In this document: piece by piece, positions 18,028 through 26,983 of the stretch
How positions within the stretch are numbered: the first letter of the stretch is position 1
Layout of the letters: every line of letters begins with the position of its first letter
Source: Corallococcus macrosporus
GTDB lineage: Bacteria > Myxococcota > Myxococcia > Myxococcales > Myxococcaceae
Length of the DNA stretch: 64,000 bases
NCBI RefSeq assembly: GCF_017302985.1
Contig: NZ_JAFIMU010000007.1
Coordinates: 2,991,001-3,055,000 of the forward strand
Reading direction: 5' to 3'
Program-made: the position numbers and the translations under genes
Notes under the pieces: model-generated
What the model saw: the letters and a program-made list of their open reading frames with translations, nothing else
What the model was told of the DNA's origin: nothing
The model's database searches: none

Positions 18028-20126
18028 CGGACGCGGCGGGCGGAGCGCAGGAAGAGGAAGCCCAGGGCGAGGGTGACCAGCATGGCGGTGCTGCCGGTGG
18101 GAGTGTCCTCGGCGGTGGTGCCACAGCAGAAGGCGCCGCCTTGAGGCTCGGTGCCCGGCTTGCGGCGGCCGCGTTCGCACTGCTGGGTCTCGGCGGAGCA
18201 GAACTCGACGCCCAGGCAGTCGCCGCTGTCGGTGCAGCTCTCGAGGCAGGTGTTGGTGGTGACGTCGCAGGTGCCGCCGCAGGGGCAGTGCGCGTCGGCG
18301 AAGCACTCGACGCACGCGGAGCCGTCGCACACGAGCCCTGCCGCGCACGTTACCGCGCAGGCGCCGGTGTTGGAGCAGGTGCGCGTGGTGGGGTCACAGG
18401 TGCCGCTGCCGCAGTCGGAGTCGTTGACGCAGCCGACGCACACGCTGTTCTGCACGGTGCCGTCGGAGAGGCAGAACGGGGTGTCCTCGCCGCACGAGTC
18501 GCAGCGGGGGCCGCAGCGCTTGTCGGTGGTGCAGGAGCTGCACTCACCGCTGACGCAGGTCTGGCCGTCGCCGCACTCCAGGTCGTTGCGGCACTGGACG
18601 CAGACCTCGCCGTCCAGACAGTAGGGGCGCTCACCGGGGCACTTGGAGCAGCCGGGGCCGCAGCGGTCGGAGGTGTTGCACTCCGGGACGGAGTCGACGC
18701 AGGTGCCGTTCAGCGTGTCGCAGGTCTGGCCGTTGGCGCACTGGCTGTCGGTGGTGCACTCGACGCAGGACGGCGGGGCGCCAGGGGTGGGCGCGGCGCA
18801 CTGGGTGCCATTGGGGCAGCAGTTGCAGGAGTTGCCGGCGCAGGAGTCGTTGGTGTTGCAGGGCGTGCAGACGTGGTTGGAGCACGACTCGCCACGGTCG
18901 CATTGGGTGTCTTCGTTGCACTCGACGCAGGTGTTCGCGGTGAGGTCACAGACCTGGCTGCCGGGGCACTCCGCGTCGGCGGTGCACTGGACGCAGGTGA
19001 AGTTCGGTTCGTCGCAGACCTGGCCGGAGCCGCAGTCGGTGTCGCGGACACAGCCGGTGCAGACGTTGGTCGTGGTGTCACAGCGGCCGGTGGCGCAGTC
19101 GCTGTTCTGGGTGCACTGGACACATGCGAACTGGCCGCTGACCTGAGCGCAAATGGGCGCAGTCGGTCCGCACGGCGAACAGGTGTCACCACACAGAAGG
19201 TTCGTGTCACAGGGCGCGCAGAGCGCAGCGGAGTTGCAGTAGTAGGACGGACCGCAACTGCCATTGCCTTGCTCGTCCGCGTTCAGCCGATTGCATTGAA
19301 CGCACTGATCCAGGTTGGCCGGGAACGACGGTCGGCCGGTTTCGGTCTGGAACAGCTGCGCAGGCTGTATCAGCGAGAATCCGGCGGTGTTGAGCGGGAC
19401 GACTGGAACCTGATTCGCCGGGCGGTCGTAGTCCGTGAACGCGCCGTCGAGCACTACAAACTCCAGGGCCGCATGCTCCACGATCTGCACGTAGAGCAAC
19501 TCCATGGGATAGAGCCCGGATTGGGTAAAGGTGACGGAGTTGGTGGTCCGTCGCGTGGCTGCACCAAGTTCCGGTGGCCGGATAACGATGGGGTAGCGCC
19601 TTTTGGCCTTGTCGAACAGCACGAGGCTGATGGCGTCGTCGGCGTAGAAGCCGAAGTGCAGGACACGCCCGACCATGGCCTCGGTGACGTTCAGATAACC
19701 ACGAAAGCGGGAGACGAAACGCGTGGTCGAATCGTTGTAGTGGAAGGGGCAGCCGCCCTGGCTGCAGCCCGAGACCACGTTGACGAAGTCGCCGTAGCTC
19801 AGCACGCGACCGTCGTTCAGGTTGTTTGACAGGTCGAACGCGGAGCGCAGCACGGAAGTCATGCGCGTCGCGCTGTTCTCCTCCATGTAGATGTTCAGGT
19901 TCTCGGTGTAGTTCGACTGACTCTGCGGGTACTCTGCCGCTGGGCGCGTCCACACGTTGGACGCCATGCAGAGCCCTGTACCGGTATCCGTGGGCGATGG
20001 CGCCGCAGGAGCCCCCGTCACCACCACAGCCGGCAGCTTCTGCGCCACGGCGGGCGCGCTCGCGAGGCACACGGCGAGCAGGGACAGCGCGGCAATCGCG
20101 TGGACGGGGAGGGGAGCTGTGCGCAA
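18024..20126 (-). CDS. traA: TraA, polymorphic cell-surface receptor for kin recognition and outer membrane exchange
   Basis: 700 residues from a TTG at 20126, the most upstream start giving a full signal peptide (to about APAVAQ). Residues ~50-240 are PA14/lectin-like (GFYADDAISLVLFDKAKRR, LYPMELLYVQIVEHAALEF), the distal variable domain that sets partner specificity in M. xanthus TraA. Residues ~270-655 are a stalk of many short Cys-rich repeats of the type CVQCTADAECPGSQVCD. The end (AFCCGTTAED, a hydrophobic helix, then RSARRVR) is a MYXO-CTERM sorting tail that anchors the protein to the outer surface. It is the first gene of the traAB operon. The less GC-biased 5' half suggests recombination of the specificity domain. 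Confidence 0.93.
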   Translation of the reverse strand: MRTAPLPVHAIAALSLLAVCLASAPAVAQKLPAVVVTGAPAAPSPTDTGTGLCMASNVWTRPAAEYPQSQSNYTENLNIYMEENSATRMTSVLRSAFDLSNNLNDGRVLSYGDFVNVVSGCSQGGCPFHYNDSTTRFVSRFRGYLNVTEAMVGRVLHFGFYADDAISLVLFDKAKRRYPIVIRPPELGAATRRTTNSVTFTQSGLYPMELLYVQIVEHAALEFVVLDGAFTDYDRPANQVPVVPLNTAGFSLIQPAQLFQTETGRPSFPANLDQCVQCNRLNADEQGNGSCGPSYYCNSAALCAPCDTNLLCGDTCSPCGPTAPICAQVSGQFACVQCTQNSDCATGRCDTTTNVCTGCVRDTDCGSGQVCDEPNFTCVQCTADAECPGSQVCDLTANTCVECNEDTQCDRGESCSNHVCTPCNTNDSCAGNSCNCCPNGTQCAAPTPGAPPSCVECTTDSQCANGQTCDTLNGTCVDSVPECNTSDRCGPGCSKCPGERPYCLDGEVCVQCRNDLECGDGQTCVSGECSSCTTDKRCGPRCDSCGEDTPFCLSDGTVQNSVCVGCVNDSDCGSGTCDPTTRTCSNTGACAVTCAAGLVCDGSACVECFADAHCPCGGTCDVTTNTCLESCTDSGDCLGVEFCSAETQQCERGRRKPGTEPQGGAFCCGTTAEDTPTGSTAMLVTLALGFLFLRSARRVR

Positions 20127-20143
20127 AACGCGCGCAGCCTTAC

Positions 20144-20185
20144 AGATTAGGTTGATGTTCTCAACCTTCCGTCCCTCGGAGGGAC
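20144..20185 (-). promoter_or_regulatory. Two adjacent palindromes and a candidate -10 upstream of traA
   Basis: On the plus strand, GGTTGA at 20150-20155 and TCAACC at 20161-20166 form a 6-bp inverted repeat with a 5-nt centre. GTCCCTC at 20171-20177 and GAGGGAC at 20179-20185 form a 7-bp palindrome next to it. Read toward traA, the hexamer TAATCT (complement of 20144-20149) is a plausible -10 box abutting the first palindrome. No good -35 is visible at 17 bp. This arrangement suits a repressor or activator site on the traAB promoter. The second palindrome could instead end transcription from the upstream gene. Confidence 0.45.
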
Positions 20186-20219
20186 AGTCAATCAGGACAG
20201 CACGTAAAACCTGTAACCG

Positions 20220-21284
20220 TCACACGCGGCGGCACGCGACGTCCCCGTCCTGCGAACGGATGAACGCCGCGGCGAGCTCGCTGCCCAGGGCCGCGCACAG
20301 CACCTCGTACGTCCGCCGCCGCGCCCCGCCGAAGAAGCCCGGCTGGCGGGTCAGCGTCTCCGGGTGACGCACGAAGACGTTGTACCCGAGGATGCAGCCA
20401 TCCGCGCGCAGCACGGTGATGCCGTCGGTGGCCATCATGCCGCGCAGGAGCTGCGCGGTCGCCCGCACCGCCGATGCCGCGCTGCCGTCCTGGGTCGCAT
20501 GGTGCCGGTCCAGCATCGCCACCACGTCCATGGGCCGGGGCAACAGGATGCCGTCCACGAACAGCGCCGAACCCGCGCGCTCCCGGGGCAGCACCGCCAC
20601 CAGCGTGCCGTGCGAGGACTGCATCACCTCGAACAGCACCCGCCGGAAGAAACCTCGCGCGTGCTCGCGGCTGGAGGGCAGGACCTGTTCGGTCACCGCG
20701 CTCGCCAGCGCGTCCAGCACCACCGAGGGCGGCTCCAGGTCGATGCGCGCGCCGGACAGGTACACGTGCCGGCACAGCCCGCCGCCGCCGCGCAGCTCGA
20801 TGATGTTGTCCGCGAGCTGCAACACCCCCACCACGCGCACGCCCCGGTCCGGCGCGTGCCGCAGGCGCTCCAGCGGCGTCTCCGCCAGCGGGAACGGATC
20901 CGTCCGGAAGATGCCGTAGGTGAGGCCCACGGAGTCGCGCACCAGGTACAGCGCCCACCAGCGTCCCTGTCCCAGCGGCGCGCACTGCTTGAGCGCCCGC
21001 TGGATGGTGGCGCGGTTGCGCGGCCCCGAACCGAGCGGAATCGGGTCGTGCCCGCCCAGCAGCTCCATCATCGCGCCCAGGTCGTCACCCAGGAACGCGG
21101 TGGGGAACAGCAGCGCGCCCTCCTCGCGGTAGCGCGACAGCGTCACCAGCAGCTCGCTCAGCGCGTCCGCCGTCTGCGGACACGTCATGTCCGCCTCGTC
21201 GAGGAACGCACTGACGGACTCGGTCAGCAGGTGGCGGAATGACAGGATGAGAGGCGAATTCGCCTCCGGGCCCGGACCGGTCAT
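20220..21284 (-). CDS. DAC-like nucleotide-binding sensor protein (DACNV-type), upstream of traA
   Basis: 354 residues from the ATG at 21284; another ATG at 21305 adds 7 residues. The last ~70 residues recall the diadenylate cyclase (DisA/CdaA) fold. DGITVL followed by ADGCILGYN stands in place of the catalytic DGA motif, and GGARRRTYEV in place of GTRHRA. A helix and a SQDGDV end match the VSEETG strand of DAC domains. With DGA and RHR altered, it is probably a binder rather than a synthase, as proposed for DACNV-type sensors. The N-terminal ~250 residues are mixed alpha/beta without motifs I recognise. Same strand as traA and 93 bp upstream of it. Confidence 0.6.
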   Translation of the reverse strand: MTGPGPEANSPLILSFRHLLTESVSAFLDEADMTCPQTADALSELLVTLSRYREEGALLFPTAFLGDDLGAMMELLGGHDPIPLGSGPRNRATIQRALKQCAPLGQGRWWALYLVRDSVGLTYGIFRTDPFPLAETPLERLRHAPDRGVRVVGVLQLADNIIELRGGGGLCRHVYLSGARIDLEPPSVVLDALASAVTEQVLPSSREHARGFFRRVLFEVMQSSHGTLVAVLPRERAGSALFVDGILLPRPMDVVAMLDRHHATQDGSAASAVRATAQLLRGMMATDGITVLRADGCILGYNVFVRHPETLTRQPGFFGGARRRTYEVLCAALGSELAAAFIRSQDGDVACRRV

Positions 21285-21371
21285 GGCGGACCGAGCATGA
21301 CGCATCGGTGGCGACGAGGCACGAAGTCTTGCCTCCGTCCTGGAGGCGGGAGGCTGTCAGGAACCGGCCGC

Positions 21372-23117
21372 CTACTCCGCCGCCCGCCGCGCGGTCTCCA
21401 GGGTGGTCGCGGTGCGCAGCCATCCCTCCGCCTGGGCATCCAGGTGGGACAGCAGGCCCGCGAAGAAGCGCGCCTCCATGGCCTGCGCCAGCGTGGCCCC
21501 GTGTGAGTCCGCCCACTTGCGCGTCACCGTCGCGCGCACCTGGGCGCCCAGCAGGTCCACGAAGCGCTCCAGCAGCGGCGTGGACAGGAGCGTCCCCGCC
21601 CACACCACCGCGTCGTGGCCCAGGCCCCCCGTGGCCACCGTCACCACCGCCGCCGCACCGGACGGCACCGAGTACACCAGCGTGGTGAGCGCCTGGAGCA
21701 GCTCCTCGCGCATTCCGCCCTGGAGCTCGGTGCCCACCAGCTGGCGGCAGAAGTCATACAGCGTCGCCCGGTCCGCCGCGTGCGCGTGCAGCGCGTCCAG
21801 CTCCAGCGGCGCGTCCAGCCGGCCCAGCATCGCGGGCCCGAAGGCCTGCGCCAGCTTCTCGCGCGTCTCCGCGTCCCCGCGCCACGCGGCCACCTCCGGC
21901 GCGAAGGCATCCACCAGCCGGCGCAGCCCGTCCTTCAGCGAGTCATCCACCGCCTGCGAGGGCAGCGCTTCATGGGGCTTGGGCCCGGTGAAGGACTCGC
22001 GCACCTTGCGGCTCACGAACGTGAGCGCCGTGGCCAGCCCCCGGAACGGCAGGCGCACGAACCGGTGGAAGTTGCTGCGCGCATCCAGCTCGTCGCGGAA
22101 CGCATCCACCAGCACGTCCGCGGGCACGGCCTTGAGCGCCGCCTGCGCGCCAATGCCTCGCAGGTCGTGCCGCAGCCGCTGTCTCAGCCGCTCCGGCTCG
22201 CGGGCCGCGCGCGTCGCCGCCCGGGCCACCGCGTCCAGCTCCGAGCGCGCATCCGACAGCGACGCCTCCAGCGCCCGCGCCTTCAATTCGCGCGCATGCT
22301 CCGCCTGTCCCAGCAGCGCGGCGAGCGGGGGGCGTCCATCCAGTGGCTCCGTGGCCAGCGGCTTCAGTCCCGCCTCCACGTCCGGCTGGTGCGGCGCCAG
22401 GTAGCGCGCGAGCGGCGGGTGGCCCACGTCCTGGGCCAGCTTGTCCAGGTGGCCGCGCGCCACGTCCTCGCGCGTGGCCTCGTTGTAGACGAGCAGGTAC
22501 GGCTTGCCGTGGCCCACCGCCGCGCGCAGGAAGTCCACCAGCGCCGCGTTCTGGTACGTCTGCCGGCTCACCACGAACACCAGCACGTCCACCGTGACGA
22601 GCAGCGCCTCGGCCCGCTCGCGGTTGTCGCGGTACACGCTGTCGAAGTCCGGCGTGTCCATCACCAGGAGCCCGCGCGGCACCGCGTCCGACAGCACCAG
22701 ATACAGCCGGCCCGCAGGCCCGGCCTCGTCCACGGGCGCCACCGTGCCGTCGGCCACCGGGACGATGTCGTAGCGCTGGGTGAGCACGTCCTTCAGCGCG
22801 CCGGTCCACGTCTCCGGGTTGGCCGCGGCCAGACACTGCTTGGTGAGGCCGCCCTCGGGGCGCGCGGGGGACAGGGACGCCTTCGCCAGCGAGTTGAAGA
22901 GCGTGGACTTCCCGACGTTGTTGGGCCCGGCGATGGCCACGAGGAGCAGCGGCACGTCGTCGGCGCCGGAGCCCAGGCGGGGCAGCAGGTCGCGGCGCAG
23001 GCGTTCGGCCAGGCGGCGGGCCAGGTCGGCGTCGGCGCCGTCGGGGAAGCGCTCGGAGGCGGGCAGGGCGTCCAGGGCGGACGCGAGGGCGGTGCGCAGG
23101 GCGCGAGGGTCCTTCAT
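21372..23117 (-). CDS. Dynamin-like large GTPase
   Basis: 581 residues from the ATG at 23117 (an ATG two codons earlier, at 23123, is also possible). A P-loop GPNNVGKST at residues 64-72, GLTKQ as the likely switch I threonine, DTPDFDS as the G3 motif and LLVYNEATRED as the G4 region mark a TRAFAC-class GTPase. The ~350 residues after it are long amphipathic helices (ELDAVARAATRAAREPERLRQ). A hydrophobic stretch near residues 500-530 (SGAAAVVTVATGGLGHDAVVWAGTLL) could insert into or touch a membrane, as in bacterial dynamin-like proteins. It probably acts at the inner membrane in remodelling or stress response. It diverges from the thioredoxin-TPR lipoprotein. Confidence 0.75.
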   Translation of the reverse strand: MKDPRALRTALASALDALPASERFPDGADADLARRLAERLRRDLLPRLGSGADDVPLLLVAIAGPNNVGKSTLFNSLAKASLSPARPEGGLTKQCLAAANPETWTGALKDVLTQRYDIVPVADGTVAPVDEAGPAGRLYLVLSDAVPRGLLVMDTPDFDSVYRDNRERAEALLVTVDVLVFVVSRQTYQNAALVDFLRAAVGHGKPYLLVYNEATREDVARGHLDKLAQDVGHPPLARYLAPHQPDVEAGLKPLATEPLDGRPPLAALLGQAEHARELKARALEASLSDARSELDAVARAATRAAREPERLRQRLRHDLRGIGAQAALKAVPADVLVDAFRDELDARSNFHRFVRLPFRGLATALTFVSRKVRESFTGPKPHEALPSQAVDDSLKDGLRRLVDAFAPEVAAWRGDAETREKLAQAFGPAMLGRLDAPLELDALHAHAADRATLYDFCRQLVGTELQGGMREELLQALTTLVYSVPSGAAAVVTVATGGLGHDAVVWAGTLLSTPLLERFVDLLGAQVRATVTRKWADSHGATLAQAMEARFFAGLLSHLDAQAEGWLRTATTLETARRAAE

Positions 23118-23227
23118 GGGCATAGGGGCCACGCGCAAGACACCACGCACGCCGCGCGGTGCCCAGCCTGGTGTGCGTACACTGTCCACCGGGGACACCC
23201 CCGGGGAGGCGCGGTAGGGTGCGCCGC

Positions 23228-24607
23228 ATGCGCTCCCTCCTCGCCTGCCTGCTCCTGTCGGGGTCCATCGCCTGCACGGCTACGAACGCCAACGCGCCCG
23301 CGTCCGCGTCCGCCGAGTCCCATGCCGAAGGCCCGCTGCCCTTCATCCCGGACGACTACGCCCGCGCGCTCGCGGACGCGAAGGCGAAGGGCGTGCCCCT
23401 GTTCGTCGACACCTGGGCGCCGTGGTGTCACACCTGCCGCTCCATGCGTGCGTATGTCTTCACGGACAAGGCGCTGGCGAAGCACGCGGACCGCTTCGTG
23501 TGGCTGGAGCTGAACACCGACCTGACCCAGAACGCGACGTTCCAGGAGAAGTACCCGGTGGAGTTCTGGCCCACCTTCTTCATCATCGACCCGCGCGAGG
23601 AGAAGGCCCTGCTGCGCTTCGCTGGCAGCGCGACGGTGCCGCAACTGGAGCGCCTCTTCGAGGACGGCGAGCGCGCCTACCAGGGCGGTGCCACCGGTGC
23701 GGACGCGCTGCTCGCCCGGGGTGACGCGCTCTACGGCGAGCGCAAGCCGGCGGAGGCCGCGGAGGCCCTGTCGCTCGCGCTCGCGGAGGCTCCCGCGGAC
23801 TGGTCCCGCCGGGGCCGCGCGCTGGAGTCGCTGCTGATGGCGCAGTACGGGGCGAAGCAGTACGTGCCCTGCGCTCAGAAGGCGGTGGCGGAGCTGCCCA
23901 ACGTGCCGCGTTCGCTCAACCTGGCCAACAGCGTCCTCAACGGCCTGACCTGCGCGCTGGCCATCCCGGAGGGCACGCCCGAGGCCGTGGACCTGCGCCA
24001 CGCGCTGGAGGCGAAGGCGCGCGACGTGCTGGCGCCGCCCGCCATCGACATGGAGGCGGATGACCGCTCCGGTCTGTACGAGGTGCTGGTGGAGGCGCGC
24101 AAGCAGGACAAGGACACGGCGGGCGCGAAGCAGGTGGCGCAGGAGTGGCTGACGTTCCTGGAGGGCGAGGCCGCGAAGGCGCCGAACCCCGAGGCGCGTA
24201 CGGTGTTCGACTCGCACCGGATGCTCGCGGCGATGACGCTGGAGCAGCCGCAGCGGGCCATCCCCGCGCTGGAGCAGAGCGAGAAGGACCTGCCCCAGGA
24301 CTACAACCCGCCCGCGCGGCTCGCGACGCTGTACCGCCTGTCGGGCCGGCTCGACGACGCGCTCGCCGCGAACGACCGGGCCCTGGCGCGCGTGCAGGGC
24401 GCGAGGCGGCTGTCCGTCCTCTCCGGCCGCGCGGACATCCAGGTCGCGCGCAAGGACACCGCGGGCGCGGTGAAGACGTTGGAGGAGGCGCTGACCTTCG
24501 CGAAGACGCTGCCCGCCGCGCAGGTGTCTCCGCGTCAGGTGGAATCGCTGGAGAAGAAGCTCGCCGGCCTCAAGAGCCCGGCCGCCGTCCCGGGCGCCGC
24601 GCCGTAG
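23228..24607 (+). CDS. Thioredoxin-fold lipoprotein with C-terminal TPR region
   Basis: 459 residues from the ATG at 23228. A short leader ends with the lipobox GSIAC. Residues ~35-150 form a DsbD-C/thioredoxin-like domain with the redox motif WCHTC and the cis-proline region EFWPTFFII. Residues ~170-445 are alpha-helical with TPR-like pairs (LLARGDALYGERKPAEAAEALSLAL, ARLATLYRLSGRLDDALAAND). Likely an envelope thiol-disulfide protein scaffolded by TPRs. The electron donor is unknown. It converges on the phosphoesterase gene, with a strong hairpin between them. Confidence 0.82.
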   Translation: MRSLLACLLLSGSIACTATNANAPASASAESHAEGPLPFIPDDYARALADAKAKGVPLFVDTWAPWCHTCRSMRAYVFTDKALAKHADRFVWLELNTDLTQNATFQEKYPVEFWPTFFIIDPREEKALLRFAGSATVPQLERLFEDGERAYQGGATGADALLARGDALYGERKPAEAAEALSLALAEAPADWSRRGRALESLLMAQYGAKQYVPCAQKAVAELPNVPRSLNLANSVLNGLTCALAIPEGTPEAVDLRHALEAKARDVLAPPAIDMEADDRSGLYEVLVEARKQDKDTAGAKQVAQEWLTFLEGEAAKAPNPEARTVFDSHRMLAAMTLEQPQRAIPALEQSEKDLPQDYNPPARLATLYRLSGRLDDALAANDRALARVQGARRLSVLSGRADIQVARKDTAGAVKTLEEALTFAKTLPAAQVSPRQVESLEKKLAGLKSPAAVPGAAP

Positions 24608-24621
24608 CTCAGGCGCATGCT

Positions 24622-24658
24622 CCTTCGCGCGTGCCGATGCCCGCGGCACGCGCGAAGG
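24622..24658. terminator. Perfect 14-bp-stem hairpin between convergent genes
   Basis: CCTTCGCGCGTGCC (24622-24635) pairs exactly with GGCACGCGCGAAGG (24645-24658) around a 9-nt loop. It lies in the 56-bp gap between two convergent stop codons (24607 and 24664). It lacks a U-tract on either side, so it is a structure-based, probably bidirectional, terminator or mRNA 3'-end stabiliser. Confidence 0.7.
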
Positions 24659-24663
24659 GTCCG

Positions 24664-25812
24664 CTACGGCATCAGCGGCACCGCGCGCCGCGCGTCCAGG
24701 TCGAACAGCTGGAAGTCCTCCGCGCGGCCCTCGCGCATGGCGCCATCCGTGAAGACCATCACCGCTTCACCCGGCCCCGTCACTGGCGGCGGACCGTGCG
24801 CGTAGTCCACGCGCGCCCCGTCCGTCACCAGGTGGCGCAGCACTCCGTCGCGCACGGGCCCGGGTGACACCAGCTCCCGCACCCGCTTGTCCCGCGTGTG
24901 GCCCACCACCTGGGACAACCCCAGCGGCAAGCGCCGGGGATCGAACCTGCGCCGGGGCGTCCCCCGCACGCGCTCCGCGTCCTCCGTGGACAGGCTGGGC
25001 CGCTGGTAGAAGATGCCCACGCCTTCGCCATCCTTCGCATTGCCCGGATGGTGCAACCCCGGCAGCACGAGCGGCCCGCCCTTCCACGCCGCCACCGCCC
25101 GGTCCATCACGCCGTTGAGCGCCTCCGCCACCGCGCGCGCATCCGCCCACCGCGAGGACTCAAGCCCCACGACCTCCAGGTCCTCACGTGTAACGCCCGC
25201 ATGTAGCACCAGCAGCGAATCCCCGGCCGCATGCGCGACGCGGAACCTCCGCGCACGCAGCAGGTGCTCCACCCACGCACGCTGCTCCGCGGTCCAGGTG
25301 CTGAAGTCCCGCGCCGCCAGCTCCGCGCTCGGCAATCCGGGCCAGCGCCGGAGGAAGTCACGCTCCGCCGCCGCGTCGGTGTCATCCCCCGCGTAGACCC
25401 GGTCCGCCTCCACCCTCGCGGCGCGGAAGGTCTCATCCGTGAAGTCCGCCAGCTCCCCCACGCGTCCCAGGTCGTGGTTGCCCAGGAGCATCACGGCTTG
25501 ATCCGCCGGATGCGACGCGAGCCACGCCACCAGCCGCAGCGCGCTCAGTGCCACGCGCTCGCGGTCGGCCGCGGGACCCCAGTCGAAGTAATCGCCCACG
25601 GATACCAGGCACACGTCCGGGCGCAGCCCTCCATCCCCGTCCAGCAGCCCATGCCGCGAGAGGATGGACAGCACCCGGTCGAAGTCCGCCTGCGGGTCCC
25701 CCATCGCCACGTGCACCGTGCGGCGCCGGCCATCCGCCTCCACCGCGTGCGGCCCCTTCGCCACCGCCGCGTCGGCGCGAGCCAGCGCCTTCCTCAAGAG
25801 CGCTTCGTCCAT
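24664..25812 (-). CDS. Calcineurin-like metallophosphoesterase
   Basis: 382 residues from the ATG at 25812. The dinuclear metal motifs appear in order: GDPQADF (first motif; the usual GDxHG histidine is replaced by Gln), GDYFDWG, LLGNHDLG, VLHAGV and VGHTR. This is the PPP/Shelphs-like branch, which includes Ser/Thr phosphatases and nucleotide hydrolases. The Gln in place of the first-motif His may alter metal use. A ~60-residue C-terminal extension ends in FQLFDLDARRAVPLMP. Cytoplasmic. Substrate not known. Confidence 0.82.
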   Translation of the reverse strand: MDEALLRKALARADAAVAKGPHAVEADGRRRTVHVAMGDPQADFDRVLSILSRHGLLDGDGGLRPDVCLVSVGDYFDWGPAADRERVALSALRLVAWLASHPADQAVMLLGNHDLGRVGELADFTDETFRAARVEADRVYAGDDTDAAAERDFLRRWPGLPSAELAARDFSTWTAEQRAWVEHLLRARRFRVAHAAGDSLLVLHAGVTREDLEVVGLESSRWADARAVAEALNGVMDRAVAAWKGGPLVLPGLHHPGNAKDGEGVGIFYQRPSLSTEDAERVRGTPRRRFDPRRLPLGLSQVVGHTRDKRVRELVSPGPVRDGVLRHLVTDGARVDYAHGPPPVTGPGEAVMVFTDGAMREGRAEDFQLFDLDARRAVPLMP

Positions 25813-25855
25813 CCCTCCATCCTAGTCACGCTCCGGGCAGCGCCCACCGGAGCCT

Positions 25856-26983
25856 TCAGGACTGGAAGAAGCGCGAGATGAGCGCGGACCGGCTCTCCAC
25901 CTGCGCCTTGTTCAACAGGTGCGTGACGTGCACCTCCACCGTGCGCTCGGCGCAGCCCAGGTGCAGGGCAATGGCCTTGTTCGTCTCCCCCTGCACCACG
26001 TGCTCCAGCACCTGCGCCTCACGCGCGGTGAGTCCCCAGCGCTGCGTCAGCACCGGCAGGCGCGACGTCGGATCCGTCGGCGGTCCGGGGTCCAGCACCA
26101 GGTAGTGGTCCGGCAGCCCCTGCGTGCGCAGCGGGCCGGAGGAGAACAACGGCCCCGTGCCCGGCGGGCTCCGCAGACACTCGCGCACCTGCGCCGCCAG
26201 CGCCTGCGAGTCCTGCTCCCAGCGCGCCTGGCCCGCCTTGTTCGCGTGCATCACCCGGCCGCTGAACGTGACGACCCACGCGGGCCGCCCCAGCACCTCC
26301 AGCGCCGCGCCCAGGGCCGGACCCAGCAGGCCCGCCTCGCGCAGCCGCCGGTCCATGGCCATGCGCCGCTGGATGGCGGGCGTCAGCGCCTGGAGCAGCC
26401 GCTGCTCCCGCTCCGTGAAGGGCTCGGAGCGGAAGGCGCCCACCCAGCCCAGCAGCATGTCGCCTTCGCACACCAGCACCCGCAGCTGCGCCAGGTGCTC
26501 CAATCCCAGACGCCGATAGAGATTCGAGGTGTTCCCGGCCAGTTGCACCCGGGCGTGCTCCCACTCCGCCTCGCTCAGGCCCAGCCGCTCCCATAACGGC
26601 CCCTCGCCCTCACCGGTGATGGGCAGGGCGCGCAGCGGCTCCGGCATGCCCAGCGGCGAGAAGCGCATCGCCCGGTTGCGCTGGGCCAGCGGCGGACGGG
26701 CAGGGTCGAAGTAGCCGAACCGGCTCCCCGCCGGCGGCAGCGAGGCGTCGAAGGCCTCCGTGAGGACCGAGGGCGGCTGCGGGAACCCCACGCCGTGCAC
26801 GAAGGCCGTGTGGTAGCGGTCCGGGCCCACATCCACGCCGTAGGCCGCCGTCCGCTCCGCGCGCAGGGCGCCTCGGAGCGCGGCGAGGACCGCCGGCAGG
26901 GCCTCGGAGCCGGGCTCCAACCCCTCCAGCAGGCCCTCCAGCTCCTGCAAGAGGCGTTGGTCCTCGGAAATCAAATCAATCAC
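25856..26983 (-). CDS. LuxR-family transcriptional regulator
   Basis: 375 residues from a GTG at 26983. The C-terminal ~65 residues are a GerE/LuxR helix-turn-helix: GLTAREAQVLEHVVQGETNKAIA followed by LGCAERTVEVHVTHLLNK, with the conserved Glu, Val and Lys positions. The ~300-residue N-terminal part is probably a PAS/GAF-like sensory region (LGPALGAALEVLGRPAWVVTFSGRVMHANKAG looks PAS-like). No receiver Asp motif was seen. It diverges from the PLP enzyme gene across a 391-bp region containing two palindromes, so it may regulate that operon and itself. Confidence 0.8.
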   Translation of the reverse strand: MIDLISEDQRLLQELEGLLEGLEPGSEALPAVLAALRGALRAERTAAYGVDVGPDRYHTAFVHGVGFPQPPSVLTEAFDASLPPAGSRFGYFDPARPPLAQRNRAMRFSPLGMPEPLRALPITGEGEGPLWERLGLSEAEWEHARVQLAGNTSNLYRRLGLEHLAQLRVLVCEGDMLLGWVGAFRSEPFTEREQRLLQALTPAIQRRMAMDRRLREAGLLGPALGAALEVLGRPAWVVTFSGRVMHANKAGQARWEQDSQALAAQVRECLRSPPGTGPLFSSGPLRTQGLPDHYLVLDPGPPTDPTSRLPVLTQRWGLTAREAQVLEHVVQGETNKAIALHLGCAERTVEVHVTHLLNKAQVESRSALISRFFQS

